Of a stretch of 64,000 nucleotides of DNA, positions 49,906 through 58,768 are shown piece by piece. Within the stretch, counting starts at the first letter, position 1. The number at the start of each line of letters is the position of its first letter. Below the pieces are notes generated by a model that was not told the DNA's origin, did no database searches, and worked only from the letters and a program-made list of their open reading frames with translations. The stretch spans positions 1 to 64,000 of the forward strand of contig NZ_JOEV01000022.1 of assembly GCF_000721105.1 (NCBI RefSeq). Direction: 5' to 3'. The DNA is from Streptomyces cellulosae (GTDB lineage Bacteria; Actinomycetota; Actinomycetes; Streptomycetales; Streptomycetaceae). The translations under genes and the position numbers were made by a program.

Positions 49906-51978
49906 TCAGGAAGCCGTCGGTGTCCAGTCGCCCAGCCAGTCGGAGATCTGCTGGCCGGTCGCCTGGGCGTCGGTCAGCTGGGGGCGGTCGGAGCTCGCCG
50001 CGCCCGAGCCCGGGCCGCTGTTGCGGTACTCGGCGAAGCGGTCGTCCTTCCAGGAGAAGCCGCTCATGTCGGTCCAGGGGGTGGCCTTGATCGCGGCGCT
50101 GAGGGTGGTGTCACGGACCGTGGTCTGCGGGTCGAGGGTGGCGTCCCCGCCGGCGTGCCAGGGGCGGCCGAGGTGGAAGGTCCGGTCGGACACGTCACCG
50201 TTCACCGTGGAGTTGGCGATCAGGATGCCCTTGCGGTTGGCGGCGGTGCTGGGGGCCGTGACGTAGCCCGCCGAGGTGCCGTTCCAGCGCTTCTTCAGGG
50301 TGATGACCGACTTGTCGATCACCGCCGTCGCCCGGCCGAAGATGAAGTCGACGTTGCCGGTGACGTAGGAGTTCGAGACGTAGACGCGGCCGAGCTTGTC
50401 CTTGGCGGCCGTGTCCAGCAGCAGCGTGTCCTGGTCGCCGTTGACGATGACCGAGTCCAGGAAGACCTTGTCGGCGGCCGTGCGCAGCGCGACGGCCTGC
50501 TGGCTGATGTCCTGGTGGGCGGCCTCGTCGAAGTCGTTGGTGATGGTCAGGTTCCGGGCCTGGAAGTCGTCGGCCTCGACGGCGACGGTGGCGCTGCCGC
50601 CGGTGCCGTACGTGCCGGAGCCGTCGGGCTTCTGCGTCCCCGACGCGTTGTTGTAGACGATCACCGTGTCCTTGCGGCTGCCACCCGTGCCCTGGATCGT
50701 CACATGCGGTTTGTTCGCCGGGACCTTCACCAGCTCGCGGTACGTCCCCGGCTTCACGGCGATGACGACCCGCGAGGCGTTGTTCGCCGGTACGGCGTTC
50801 ACCGCCGCCTGCACGGTCGAGTACTGCCCGCTGCCGTCCTTGGCGACGGTGAGGGTGGTGGCCGCGGCTGCCTTGGTGGTCGCCGTCGTACCGATGGAAC
50901 TTCGCGGTCCCGCACCCGACTTGAGCAGCGTCGGCACGTCCGCCGTCCTGTCGAGCGTGTACGGGTAGTACGTCTTCGCGTCGAAGGCCGTACCGCCGCT
51001 CTCGTTGCGCCCGGTCGTGGAGACGAACGTGTTGCCCTTCTGGACGATCGCCGCGGTGCTGTCCTTGATGACGGGGTTGTTCATGCCCTGGAAGTAGGAG
51101 TTCTCCAGGAGCATCTTCGTCGCGCCGCGCGAGTAGTTGCCGTAGGACGACTTGATGGTGGTCCCCGCCACGTCCTCCAGGAAGTTGTTGTAGAGGTGCG
51201 CGTGGGCGGCGTTGTCCGTCGACGGGTTGCGCTGCTCGGTCTCGTGGATCCAGTTGTGGTGGACCGTGATGTCGGTGACGACGTTGTCGGTCCAGCCGAT
51301 GCCGAAGGCCTTGTTGTCGTTGCTCAGCTTGTTCCAGGACACGGTCACGTACGTGCTGTCCTTGCGGACGTCGATGAGCCCGTCGGCCATGTTCCGCAGC
51401 TCGTTGTGGTCGATCCAGACGTGGTGGGCGCCGTCCATCTGGATCGCGTCGAAGTCGTGGTCCTTGTCGTTCCAGATGCCCTGGTAGGCGTCCCGGATCG
51501 TCAGGTTGCGGATGATCACGTTGTGGACGCCGCTGCCGAGGAAGAACCCGCCGCCGACGATCTGCCCGGAGGTCCCGGACCCGACGATGGTCTTGTCCGA
51601 CGCGACCTTGATCTCTTTCCCGACCGGGTCCATGGTGATGGTCGCGGCGACGACGATGACGTACGGCTCGGCGGCCGTCGCGTACTTCTCCAGGTCGGCG
51701 AGTGTCTTCACGGTGACGGTCTTGCCGTCCCTGCCGCCGTACGTGCCGTTCTGGCCCAGCGCGTCGACGGAGGCGAATCCGTCGGCGGTGTCGGTGGCCC
51801 ACGCGGGGGCGGCGGAGGCGGCGGTCGCGGCGGCGGCCGTGGACCGGGCGCCCTCGCCGAAGGCGCCGGCGTCCGCGCCGTAGGCCATGGTCCCGGCGGC
51901 GGTCAGCGCGAGGGGTATGCCGACCGTGAGCGCCGTTCTGCGCCTGCGGTGGCGGACCGTGCTGCGGATCTCACTCAT
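49906..51978 (-). CDS. Secreted pectate lyase-pectin methylesterase fusion
   Basis: 690 aa from ATG 51978. An Arg-rich N-terminus and hydrophobic core give a signal peptide. The PL1 lyase domain (about residues 60-340) has AIQMDGAHHVWIDHNELRNM and RNPSTDNAAHAHLYNNFLED. After a Thr/Ala linker the CE8 domain (about 365-690) shows NGDQDTLLLDTAAKDKLGRV, GNVDFIFGRATA with its catalytic Asp, and FHLGRPW with the Arg. One chain would remove methyl groups and then cleave the polygalacturonate, degrading plant pectin outside the cell. Confidence 0.95.
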   Translation of the reverse strand: MSEIRSTVRHRRRRTALTVGIPLALTAAGTMAYGADAGAFGEGARSTAAAATAASAAPAWATDTADGFASVDALGQNGTYGGRDGKTVTVKTLADLEKYATAAEPYVIVVAATITMDPVGKEIKVASDKTIVGSGTSGQIVGGGFFLGSGVHNVIIRNLTIRDAYQGIWNDKDHDFDAIQMDGAHHVWIDHNELRNMADGLIDVRKDSTYVTVSWNKLSNDNKAFGIGWTDNVVTDITVHHNWIHETEQRNPSTDNAAHAHLYNNFLEDVAGTTIKSSYGNYSRGATKMLLENSYFQGMNNPVIKDSTAAIVQKGNTFVSTTGRNESGGTAFDAKTYYPYTLDRTADVPTLLKSGAGPRSSIGTTATTKAAAATTLTVAKDGSGQYSTVQAAVNAVPANNASRVVIAVKPGTYRELVKVPANKPHVTIQGTGGSRKDTVIVYNNASGTQKPDGSGTYGTGGSATVAVEADDFQARNLTITNDFDEAAHQDISQQAVALRTAADKVFLDSVIVNGDQDTLLLDTAAKDKLGRVYVSNSYVTGNVDFIFGRATAVIDKSVITLKKRWNGTSAGYVTAPSTAANRKGILIANSTVNGDVSDRTFHLGRPWHAGGDATLDPQTTVRDTTLSAAIKATPWTDMSGFSWKDDRFAEYRNSGPGSGAASSDRPQLTDAQATGQQISDWLGDWTPTAS

Positions 51979-52082
51979 GCGGGTTCCGTTCCGTGCGGGG
52001 GGATGGACTGCTGTGCAGTCGTCGCCCCGCACGGAATGGTTGCCGCGAACCGCTCACGGTGCACCGCGAGCAGTGAACCGGC

Positions 52083-52964
52083 CTACTGGACGCAGGACTT
52101 GGGATCCAGCTTCTCCTCCACCTTGTCCTCGCGGCCGTCCGGCTGCCCGTTCGGCAGGAGCTTGTCGGAGGTGCCGTCGATGTAATACCCGTAGGAGTAG
52201 ACCGTGTTGTACCCGCGGTCACGCCAACTGTGCACGGTCTTACGGCCGTCGCCCTTGTTCCACTCGTAGTCCTCGACGTAGAAGACGGGGTTCACCCGCA
52301 CCACCCGCTGGTACGGCGTCCAGGTCACGGAGACCTGGGTGCACGGCGGGATGGTCTTCTCGCTGCGGCGCTCGAAGGACGAGGTCTTCTCCCAGCCCCA
52401 CTCGTAGCTGAAGCTGCCGCCCGCGGTGCCCGAGAAGATGCTCTTGGCGGCGGAGAGGCCGATCGAGGCGCCGACGCTCTTCTTGGCGAACGTCTTGGTG
52501 CTGTAGCTGCTGACGAAGGTCTCCTTGTCGTCCTTCGAACCCCGGTTGCCGATCCAGGGCGAGGTGCGGACCGGTTCGCCCTTGATGGACCAGGTGGAGG
52601 CCTGGACGTATCCGCACCAGCCGCGGAACAGTTCCCACGGGCCGGCGGGCTCCCAGAGACCGATGACGTCCCGCAGGTACTCGTCGCGGGTCTTGAACTC
52701 GCCGGTGTCGACGTTGAGGGCGCCGTACACGCCCGTCAGGCTGCCCTCCTGTGCGCAGAGCCGCTCGATCATGAGGTCGGTGTCGCCGGGGTCGGTCCCG
52801 CGGATGTTCGTCGCGCCGCCGGGACCGGTGCCGGCCGCCTGCGCGGTACCGGCGCCGGTCAGCAGGCCGGTCAGGGCGAGGACGGCGGAGGCGGTGACCA
52901 GGGCGCTCTTCTTCTGCCTGAGAGCCCTGCGATTCCTGAGAGTCGGTATGCGGATGAGTCGCAT
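52083..52964 (-). CDS. Secreted aerolysin-like (ETX/MTX2-type) protein candidate
   Basis: 293 aa. The signal peptide ends near AQA (residue 43). The mature protein has a mid-region typical of aerolysin-type beta-pore formers: a strand with Ser/Thr alternation (ETFVSSYSTKTFAKKSVGAS), a Ser/Gly-rich possible insertion loop (GLSAAKSIFSGTAGGSFSYE), then WGWEKTSSFERRSEKTIPPC and TQVSVTWTPYQRVVRV. Aromatic-rich ends could bind a receptor. The assignment rests on pattern only. It is next to the pectinase gene on the same strand, which suggests a role in plant interaction or defence. Confidence 0.6.
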   Translation of the reverse strand: MRLIRIPTLRNRRALRQKKSALVTASAVLALTGLLTGAGTAQAAGTGPGGATNIRGTDPGDTDLMIERLCAQEGSLTGVYGALNVDTGEFKTRDEYLRDVIGLWEPAGPWELFRGWCGYVQASTWSIKGEPVRTSPWIGNRGSKDDKETFVSSYSTKTFAKKSVGASIGLSAAKSIFSGTAGGSFSYEWGWEKTSSFERRSEKTIPPCTQVSVTWTPYQRVVRVNPVFYVEDYEWNKGDGRKTVHSWRDRGYNTVYSYGYYIDGTSDKLLPNGQPDGREDKVEEKLDPKSCVQ

Positions 52965-53127
52965 TGGGGGTGGCTCACTCCTGTGTGCTGGTGCACAGGC
53001 GCATACGTGGGGGCGCCTGTCTGACAGCCCAGAAACATGGCAGAGAACCCGCCAGTAGGGTCGGAATCGCGAGATGTGTGACAGGACATTGACAGGAAGG
53101 CGAGGGTGGCTGTCGGTCTTTGCCCGC

Positions 53128-54054
53128 TTACGTCAGCAACTCGGCCAGCCCGTCCGCGAATTGGATGATCCAGTCCAGCCGCTGACCACCGCGCGCCACC
53201 CGGAACCCATGTCGGCGGCCATGGAAGGCGGCCTGCACGGCGTGGAGTTGGGCCCAGCGCCGGACACGTTCGCGGTCGAGTTCCGCGGCGTTGGCGAATC
53301 CGTCCAGGGTCCGGTGCACGGCCTTGGTCAGGTCGTCCGCCTCAAGGAACGCCAGCGCCCGCGACTTGAGCAGGGTGCCGCCGTCGTACGCGGGATCCCC
53401 CGCGTATCCCTTCGGGTCGACGGCGAGCCACGGCTCCCGGTCGGCGCGCAGGATGTTCCCGGCGTGCAGATCGCCGTGGATCACGGTGTCGGGCTGCACG
53501 GGGCCCAGCTCACGGACGGTCTCCAGGGCGGCGTCGAGCACCCGAGCGGGCAGTTCGTGCGCCAGCTCGCGGGCGTCCCTGAGCAGTTCCTCCTCCCACT
53601 GACCGGCCCGGTCCCGCAGCCGCGGCAGCCCGGGTGGCGCGGGCACGGCCAGCCGGCGGTTGAGCCGTCCGGCCACACGGATGATCGAGTCCTCGTTCCC
53701 GGTCTGGGCGAGGGTCTGCGGGCGAGCCCGCTCCAGCAGCATGGCGAACCGGTCGTCGTCCCGCTCGTACAGCAGGACGGCCCCCTGCCCACCCCACACC
53801 GCGAACGCGTCCGGCGCATGCACATTGCCGGGATGCGGGTACGACACCTTCAGGACGGCGGCGGTCCCCTGGGGGCGCCGCAGCACCGGGACGATCAGTC
53901 CGACGCCGCCGTGAGTGACGCCCCCGTCCGGCAGGCACTCCCAACGCTCCAGCAACTCGTCCACCACGCCGGGGAGTTCGGTGAGCCATGCGGCCCCCGG
54001 CTGGCCCTCCCGCCCGACGGTGTTCCGTACGAAGGTCTCCGGTACCGCGATCAT
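53128..54054 (-). CDS. Aminoglycoside/streptomycin-type phosphotransferase (APH)
   Basis: 308 aa from ATG 54054 (AGGGTG upstream). The kinase-like motifs are HGDLHAGNILRADRE with the catalytic Asp, and LAVDPKGYAGDPAYDGGTLL with the metal-binding Asp. AVLKVSYPHP holds the ATP Lys. The DPKG sequence is that of APH(6)-type streptomycin kinases. It could phosphorylate an aminoglycoside or another hydroxylated small molecule. No antibiotic gene cluster lies nearby. It is divergent from the sigma factor. Confidence 0.92.
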   Translation of the reverse strand: MIAVPETFVRNTVGREGQPGAAWLTELPGVVDELLERWECLPDGGVTHGGVGLIVPVLRRPQGTAAVLKVSYPHPGNVHAPDAFAVWGGQGAVLLYERDDDRFAMLLERARPQTLAQTGNEDSIIRVAGRLNRRLAVPAPPGLPRLRDRAGQWEEELLRDARELAHELPARVLDAALETVRELGPVQPDTVIHGDLHAGNILRADREPWLAVDPKGYAGDPAYDGGTLLKSRALAFLEADDLTKAVHRTLDGFANAAELDRERVRRWAQLHAVQAAFHGRRHGFRVARGGQRLDWIIQFADGLAELLT

Positions 54055-54151
54055 CCGGGCACCCTACGCGCGGCGGGTGTGTAACAGAACGGGAGGCGTG
54101 AAGCGTCACAGACGACGTGAGCGCGGACGCGTCACGGGAAGGGGAGTCTGG

Positions 54152-54667
54152 ATGGCCAGATCGTCACATCGGTCGGCGGAGATCGAGGCGTTCATGCGGG
54201 ACGTGAGCCCGCGCCTCTTCCGTGCCGCGCTGCTGGTCTGCGGTGACTGGCATCTGGCGGAGGACCTGGTGCAGACCACCCTGGGCAAGGCGTTCGTCTC
54301 CTGGGGGCGGGTCCGCAAGGCCGACAGCCCGCACGCGTACGTACGCACCATCCTGATGCGCACCTACCTCTCGCATGTCCGGCTGCATCGGACGGCGTAC
54401 GAGAAGCCGGTGAGCGAGCTGCCGGAGCAGTCGGCCTCCGCCACTGACGACCCGGCCCTGCGACTGGCGCTGGCCCAGGCGCTGGTGCAGCTGTCCCCGC
54501 AGGACCGGGCCGTGGTGGTGCTGCGCTACTGGGAGGACCGAAGCGTCGTACAGACCGCGGCGGAACTCGGCCTGAGCGCCGGGAACGTGCGCATCCGCAG
54601 CATGCGGGCGCTGTCGACGCTCCGTACGTCGCTGGGCGGCGAGCACGACGTTCTCGCCGGTCGCTGA
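54152..54667 (+). CDS. SigE-family ECF sigma factor
   Basis: 171 aa from ATG 54152 (GGAAGGGGAG 7 nt upstream). Region 2 has PRLFRAALLVCGDWHLAEDLVQTTLGKAF and WGRVRKADSPHAYVRTILMR. Region 4 has LSPQDRAVVVLRYWEDRSVVQTAAELGLSAGNVRIRSMRAL. The order and lengths match the SigE/ECF41-unlike short family (SCO-type sigE subgroup) of actinomycetes. It is followed 36 nt downstream by a membrane protein that is probably its anti-sigma or transducer. Confidence 0.93.
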   Translation: MARSSHRSAEIEAFMRDVSPRLFRAALLVCGDWHLAEDLVQTTLGKAFVSWGRVRKADSPHAYVRTILMRTYLSHVRLHRTAYEKPVSELPEQSASATDDPALRLALAQALVQLSPQDRAVVVLRYWEDRSVVQTAAELGLSAGNVRIRSMRALSTLRTSLGGEHDVLAGR

Positions 54668-54703
54668 CCGGCACCACTTCAGTCGGGAAAGGCTGGACAC
54701 TTC

Positions 54704-54748
54704 ATGGACCAGATGGACCAGATGGACCAGATGGAGCAGATGGAGCAG
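54704..54748 (+). repeat. 9-bp tandem repeat of start codons
   Basis: Three ATGGACCAG units (54704-54730) and two ATGGAGCAG units (54731-54748) in frame with the membrane protein. Unit gain or loss would add or remove initiation codons without changing frame. Confidence 0.9.
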
Positions 54749-55744
54749 AACGAGCAGGAGTTCGGTCCTCGCCTGGGCCGCATGCTCGACGCGTACACGG
54801 ACGGGCTCCCCACTCCGGGAACGGATCTGGTGGGCGGGGGACTGGCGCGCGGCCGGCGGCTGAGGAGGCGGCGCCGGACAGTGTGGGGAGCGGCCGCGTT
54901 CACCGTGGCGACCGGGCTGACGGGCGGTGCGGTCCTCGCCGGGATCCTCCCGGCCGGTGCCGGTTCCGGTTCCGGCACGCACCACCAGGCAGCCGGTCCC
55001 GCCACCGTGACCATCCCGGACTTCTCGCTGGCCGCCGCCCGGACGACGGCACCGGACGGCAAGGTCGCGGTCACCGGCAAGGCGACCCTCGCGACCCTGC
55101 GGGACCTGCTGCCCGGGAAGCCCACGACGGGCGGCTACGAGGGGTGGCAGAGCAAGGAGAGCCCGGTCGCGGTCAGCGCCGGTGGACGGCTGCTCATCAG
55201 CGTCGGCGAGGGCCGGGCGGAGACGACGGTCAGCCTCCAGAGCAGCTTCCAGCTGACCGCGTTCGACGCGCTGAGCAAGGAAGCGGCACGGGAGGCGGCC
55301 ACGGGTTCCGGCACGTCGGACCAGGACAAGAGCGGCCGGCCGGCACCGGACAAGTCCGCGGCCGCGAAGCAGGCCCCTGGCCCGAACAAGAAGCTGCTCC
55401 CCGCGACCAAGGCACAGCTCCAGGCGTTCTACTCCTGCGCGGACCGGCCGGAAACCGGGACCACCCTGTCCTCCTGCACGGCACGCAACCTCGACGACGG
55501 CTCGGTCCTGCTCAGCTACGAGGAGAAGTCCGGCAGCCTCCTCCGCCGCACGGCAGACCTCCTCCGCACGGACGGCACCCGGATCGTGGTGACCACGTCC
55601 AACGCCCGGGACAGCAAGCGGGGCCCGGCGGACATCAGCTCCCCGCCGCTCACCCTGGTGCAGCTCGCCGGAATCGTCGACAGCCCCACATGGCAGGCGT
55701 GGGTGGAACCGTCGGTGAACGAGCAGGCGAAGGGGATCTCCTGA
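54704..55744 (+). CDS. Membrane protein, probable anti-sigma partner
   Basis: 346 aa from ATG 54704. A charged cytoplasmic head (about residues 18-58, with RLGRMLDAYTDGLPTPGTDL) is followed by one membrane helix (VWGAAAFTVATGLTGGAVLAG) and a large extracytoplasmic domain. The gene starts with ATGGACCAG three times and ATGGAGCAG twice, so every third codon is ATG and initiation could occur at five places. Its location and topology fit the anti-sigma partner of the SigE-type factor upstream. No zinc-finger anti-sigma motif is visible. Confidence 0.8.
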   Translation: MDQMDQMDQMEQMEQNEQEFGPRLGRMLDAYTDGLPTPGTDLVGGGLARGRRLRRRRRTVWGAAAFTVATGLTGGAVLAGILPAGAGSGSGTHHQAAGPATVTIPDFSLAAARTTAPDGKVAVTGKATLATLRDLLPGKPTTGGYEGWQSKESPVAVSAGGRLLISVGEGRAETTVSLQSSFQLTAFDALSKEAAREAATGSGTSDQDKSGRPAPDKSAAAKQAPGPNKKLLPATKAQLQAFYSCADRPETGTTLSSCTARNLDDGSVLLSYEEKSGSLLRRTADLLRTDGTRIVVTTSNARDSKRGPADISSPPLTLVQLAGIVDSPTWQAWVEPSVNEQAKGIS

Positions 55745-55861
55745 AGACAGGGGCGTCCACGGCAGGAGGCGGAGTCTGTCGGTCGTCGGCGGTTCTTCCG
55801 GGGGGATCACCGCGTTCGTGGAGGGTCAAGGGGGAGTCGGTGGACGCCGACCCCGGCCGCC

Positions 55862-55969
55862 ATGTCCGGCGCGAAGGACGCCGTCGGCAAGTCCACGGTC
55901 ATCGCAGACGGCGGCTACCGGGGCACCGGCCTGGTCATCCCGCACCGCCGCGCGAAAGGCCAGTCTTGA
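55862..55969 (+). mobile_element. IS transposase remnant (IS5/DDE-type)
   Basis: A 35-codon piece reads SGAKDAVGKSTVIADGGYRG, then TGLVIPHRRAKGQS. ADGGY(R/Q)GTG and IPHRR are the end of the catalytic core of IS5-type transposases (with the second Asp). The rest of the transposase is missing and no inverted repeats are visible, so it is an insertion scar. Confidence 0.8.
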
Positions 55970-56226
55970 CAGCGCGCGCCGAACTGGTGACGGCGAAGGA
56001 CCCGTATTTCCGCGGCATCGATGCTGATGCCGGACTTCCCGAGGGCATGAGGCTCGAGCCGGGGCGGTCCACTGATCCGAAGGGCCGCCACTTCTGCGTG
56101 TTCGACAACGGAAACGGCTGGCTGAAGTACAGCTTCGTTCGCCGAACCGAAGATCCTCAGATCGTGGTCGAGGAGGTCTTCTGGCAAGAAGCCGAGCCTC
56201 TTACACCACCTCCGGCGGAGGCGTAG
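55966..56226 (+). pseudogene. Orphan reading frame next to the IS scar
   Basis: 86 aa if read from TTG 55966 (GTG 55987 is in frame). It reads YFRGIDADAGLPEGMRLEPG, HFCVFDNGNGWLKYSFVRRT and EDPQIVVEEVFWQEAEP. The sequence looks like a real protein end, but no RBS or plausible start lies outside the transposase fragment. It may be the 3' half of a gene cut by the insertion. It overlaps the convergent histidine kinase stop by 26 nt. Confidence 0.5.
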
Positions 56227-57664
56227 CTGCCCCCGGCAGCCGTACCGTCGCCACCGTGCCGCCTCCCTCCGCGCGGGCCAGCGACACCTCGCCGCCCGCC
56301 TGCTGGATCGTGCGGGCGACGATCGACAGGCCGAGGCCCGAACCCGGCAGGGCACGTGCGCTCGGTGAGCGCCAGAAGCGGTCGAAGACGTGGGGGAGTT
56401 CGTCCTCCGGGATGCCGGGGCCGTGATCGCGTACCGTCAGCACGCCCTCGCTCAGCCGGACCTCGACCGTGCCGCCTCCGGGGCTGAACTTCACCGCGTT
56501 GTCGAGGATGTTGACGATCGCCCGCTCCAGGGCCGAGGGCTCCGCCCGGACGTACCAGGGCTGGAGATCGGCGGTGATGGTCAGCTCCGGGCCGCGGAGC
56601 CGGGCGCGACGCAGGGCGGCCTCCACCGTGTCCCGCAGCGAGACCACCTGGACGCGCTCACCCCGCTGCCCCGCCGAGCGGGACAGCTCCTGGAGGTCGC
56701 CGATCAGGGCGGCCAGCTCGGTCATCTGCGCCTTCACCGAGTCGAGCAGCGCCTTGCGGTCGGCCGGGGGGATCGGTCGGCCGGTCTCCTCGCTGCGGGT
56801 GAGGAGTTCGATGTTGGTGCGCAACGACGTCAGGGGCGTACGGAGTTCGTGGCCCGCGTCCGCGATGAGCTGTTGCTGGAGCTCGTGGGAGCTGGCCAGG
56901 GACGAGGTCATCGAGTTGAAGGAACGGGAGAGACGGGCGACTTCGTCCTCGCTGTCGTCGTCCACGGGGATGCGGATGGTCAGGTCCTCGGTGCGGGCCA
57001 CCTCTTCGACGGCTTCCGTGAGCTTGTCGATCGGACGCAGGCCCGCACGGGCGACCGCGAGGCCGGCTGCTCCGGCGCCGATGACTCCGACTCCGGAGAC
57101 GAGAAGGAGGATCAGGGCGAGGTCGTTGAGAGTGGACTGGGTGTTCTTCAGAGGGACCGCGACGAGGAGAGCCGTCTCGGGATAGAGCGCGGGAAGCGTG
57201 CCGGGGCCCTGGCTGACGAGCAGGGGGACGGTCAGTACGCGCACCGCGTTGCCGTTCTTGTCGGTGCCGTTGCGGAACGTGCCCTGCCCAGGGGCGGCGT
57301 GCTTGATCACGTCCTTGTCGGTGTCGGTGATCTCGACCGTGCCCTCCGAGTTCGACGAGACGCAGGACTTGCCGTCCGAATCGACCAACTGGAGGTACAC
57401 GGTGTTGTGCGCGCGCAGGTCGCTGGCCTGGTCCGCCTGCGGAGCCTGCGGGCAGGCCCGGAGCAGGAGTTGGACCTCGCCGAGTTGCTTCGGCTGTGCT
57501 CCCTGCTGCAGATCCGCGTCGAGCTGGTCGTACAGCTTGCCCTGAACGATGAACCAGCACGTCACCGCCACCGCCGCCACCGCGAACGCCACCGCCGCCG
57601 CCACCAGCAGCGCCAGTCGGGACCGGATCGGCAGGGAACGGAACCGGCGTACGACCTTCCTCAC
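56201..57664 (-). CDS. Sensor histidine kinase, MprB-like
   Basis: 487 aa. Two membrane helices (about residues 17-38 and 178-205) bracket an extracytoplasmic sensor with two Cys ([19 protein letters not shown]). HAMP follows ([20 protein letters not shown]), then HisKA ([20 protein letters not shown]) and HATPase_c ([46 protein letters not shown]). Its start overlaps the regulator's stop by 4 nt. With the HtrA protease next door this matches mycobacterial MprAB-PepD, an envelope-stress circuit. Confidence 0.95.
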   Translation of the reverse strand: MRKVVRRFRSLPIRSRLALLVAAAVAFAVAAVAVTCWFIVQGKLYDQLDADLQQGAQPKQLGEVQLLLRACPQAPQADQASDLRAHNTVYLQLVDSDGKSCVSSNSEGTVEITDTDKDVIKHAAPGQGTFRNGTDKNGNAVRVLTVPLLVSQGPGTLPALYPETALLVAVPLKNTQSTLNDLALILLLVSGVGVIGAGAAGLAVARAGLRPIDKLTEAVEEVARTEDLTIRIPVDDDSEDEVARLSRSFNSMTSSLASSHELQQQLIADAGHELRTPLTSLRTNIELLTRSEETGRPIPPADRKALLDSVKAQMTELAALIGDLQELSRSAGQRGERVQVVSLRDTVEAALRRARLRGPELTITADLQPWYVRAEPSALERAIVNILDNAVKFSPGGGTVEVRLSEGVLTVRDHGPGIPEDELPHVFDRFWRSPSARALPGSGLGLSIVARTIQQAGGEVSLARAEGGGTVATVRLPGAATPPPEVV

Positions 57665-58395
57665 TCCGCGCCGCCCTGTCGCAGCACGTACCCCACACCT
57701 CGCACCGTGTGCACGAGGCGCGGCTCGCCGCCCGCCTCGGTCTTGCGCCGCAGGTACATCACGTACACGTCCAGCGAGTTCGACGACGGCTCGAAGTCGA
57801 AGCCCCAGACCGCCTTCAGGATCTGCTCACGGGTGAGGACCTGGCGCGGGTGGGCCATGAACATCTCCAGGAGCGTGAACTCCGTGCGGGTCAGCTCCAC
57901 CGGCCGCCCGCCCCGCCTGACCTCACGGGTCGCGAGGTCCATGCGCAGGTCGGCGAAGGTGAGCGCCTCGTCCGCCGTCGCCCCCGCTCCGGCCGCCGCC
58001 GCGTACGAGCTGCGGCGCAGCAGCGCGCGGACCCGGGCGAAGAGTTCGTCGAGTTCGAAGGGCTTGACCAGGTAGTCGTCCGCCCCGGCGTCCAGTCCCG
58101 TGACCCGGTCGCCGACCGTGTCGCGAGCGGTGAGCATCAGGATCGGTGTCGTGTCGCCGGCCCCGCGGATGCGCCGCGCGGCGGTCAGGCCGTCCATGCG
58201 CGGCATCTGGATGTCCAGGACCACCAGGTCGGGCTGGTACGCGGTCGCCTTCTCCAGGGCGTCCGCGCCGTCGACCGCGACCTCCGTGTCGTAGCCCTCG
58301 AAGGCGAGGCTGCGCTGGAGTGCTTCGCGCACGGCCGGCTCGTCGTCGACGATCAGGATGCGCTGGGTGTCACGGTCGCCTTCGGCGGGGCTCAT
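57661..58395 (-). CDS. OmpR-family response regulator, MprA-like
   Basis: 244 aa. The receiver domain has the acidic pair in LIVDDEPAV, the phospho-acceptor Asp in [14 protein letters not shown] and Lys in [10 protein letters not shown]. The winged-helix domain ends with [20 protein letters not shown] and [20 protein letters not shown], then VRGVGYVLR. It is coupled to the kinase by ATGA. It probably controls htrA through the CTCAG repeats upstream of that gene. Confidence 0.96.
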   Translation of the reverse strand: MSPAEGDRDTQRILIVDDEPAVREALQRSLAFEGYDTEVAVDGADALEKATAYQPDLVVLDIQMPRMDGLTAARRIRGAGDTTPILMLTARDTVGDRVTGLDAGADDYLVKPFELDELFARVRALLRRSSYAAAAGAGATADEALTFADLRMDLATREVRRGGRPVELTRTEFTLLEMFMAHPRQVLTREQILKAVWGFDFEPSSNSLDVYVMYLRRKTEAGGEPRLVHTVRGVGYVLRQGGAE

Positions 58396-58523
58396 GGGCG
58401 TGGATTCCTCGGATGCGGTGGGACGGGCGGGCTGACCTCGACGGTCGCTTTCAGCCTCGCACGGTTCCCGGCTGGCGCTGACGGAAGTGCTGAAGGAAGG
58501 GCCGACGGAAGCGTCGGACGCGA
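58396..58523. other. Leader of the two-component operon
   Basis: 128 nt between the small 66-aa gene and the response regulator. No clear terminator is seen, so readthrough from htrA into the two-component genes is possible. No obvious dyad is present. Confidence 0.4.
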
Positions 58524-58724
58524 TCAGCCGCGTACGGTACGGCGGCGGCCGCGCCCCGCGGTCGTGCTGGTCGCCGCGGCCGTCGCCCGGCGGCCCGTGC
58601 CGTGCGCGGTCGCCACCTCCGGCGCCCGCCCCTGCGGCGCGTGCAGCTCGTACGCCACTTCCAGGGCCAGGGTGAAGCCGGCCGGGTCGGTGCCGGACAC
58701 CGGGTGCGAAACCTGCTTGATCAT
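58524..58724 (-). CDS. Small protein between htrA and the response regulator
   Basis: 66 aa from ATG 58724 with a strong GAGGAG 7 nt upstream. The N-terminal half reads [20 protein letters not shown] then [20 protein letters not shown]. The C-terminal half is Ala/Thr/Arg-rich ([20 protein letters not shown]). No domain is recognised. Its RBS and its place 44 nt after htrA make it a likely translated member of that operon. Confidence 0.6.
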   Translation of the reverse strand: MIKQVSHPVSGTDPAGFTLALEVAYELHAPQGRAPEVATAHGTGRRATAAATSTTAGRGRRRTVRG

Positions 58725-58768
58725 GACGTACTCCTCAGAGGTCGCTGACGTGGCGTACATCGCTGCTC

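Noticed and set aside
49633..52185. 850-codon plus-strand frame opposite the pectinase gene
   Set aside because: The minus strand carries two complete enzyme domains here; the plus-strand product is low-complexity and has no motif.
53128..54667. APH-type kinase and sigma factor as part of an antibiotic gene cluster
   Set aside because: No biosynthetic genes lie nearby; the kinase is probably a stand-alone housekeeping or resistance enzyme.
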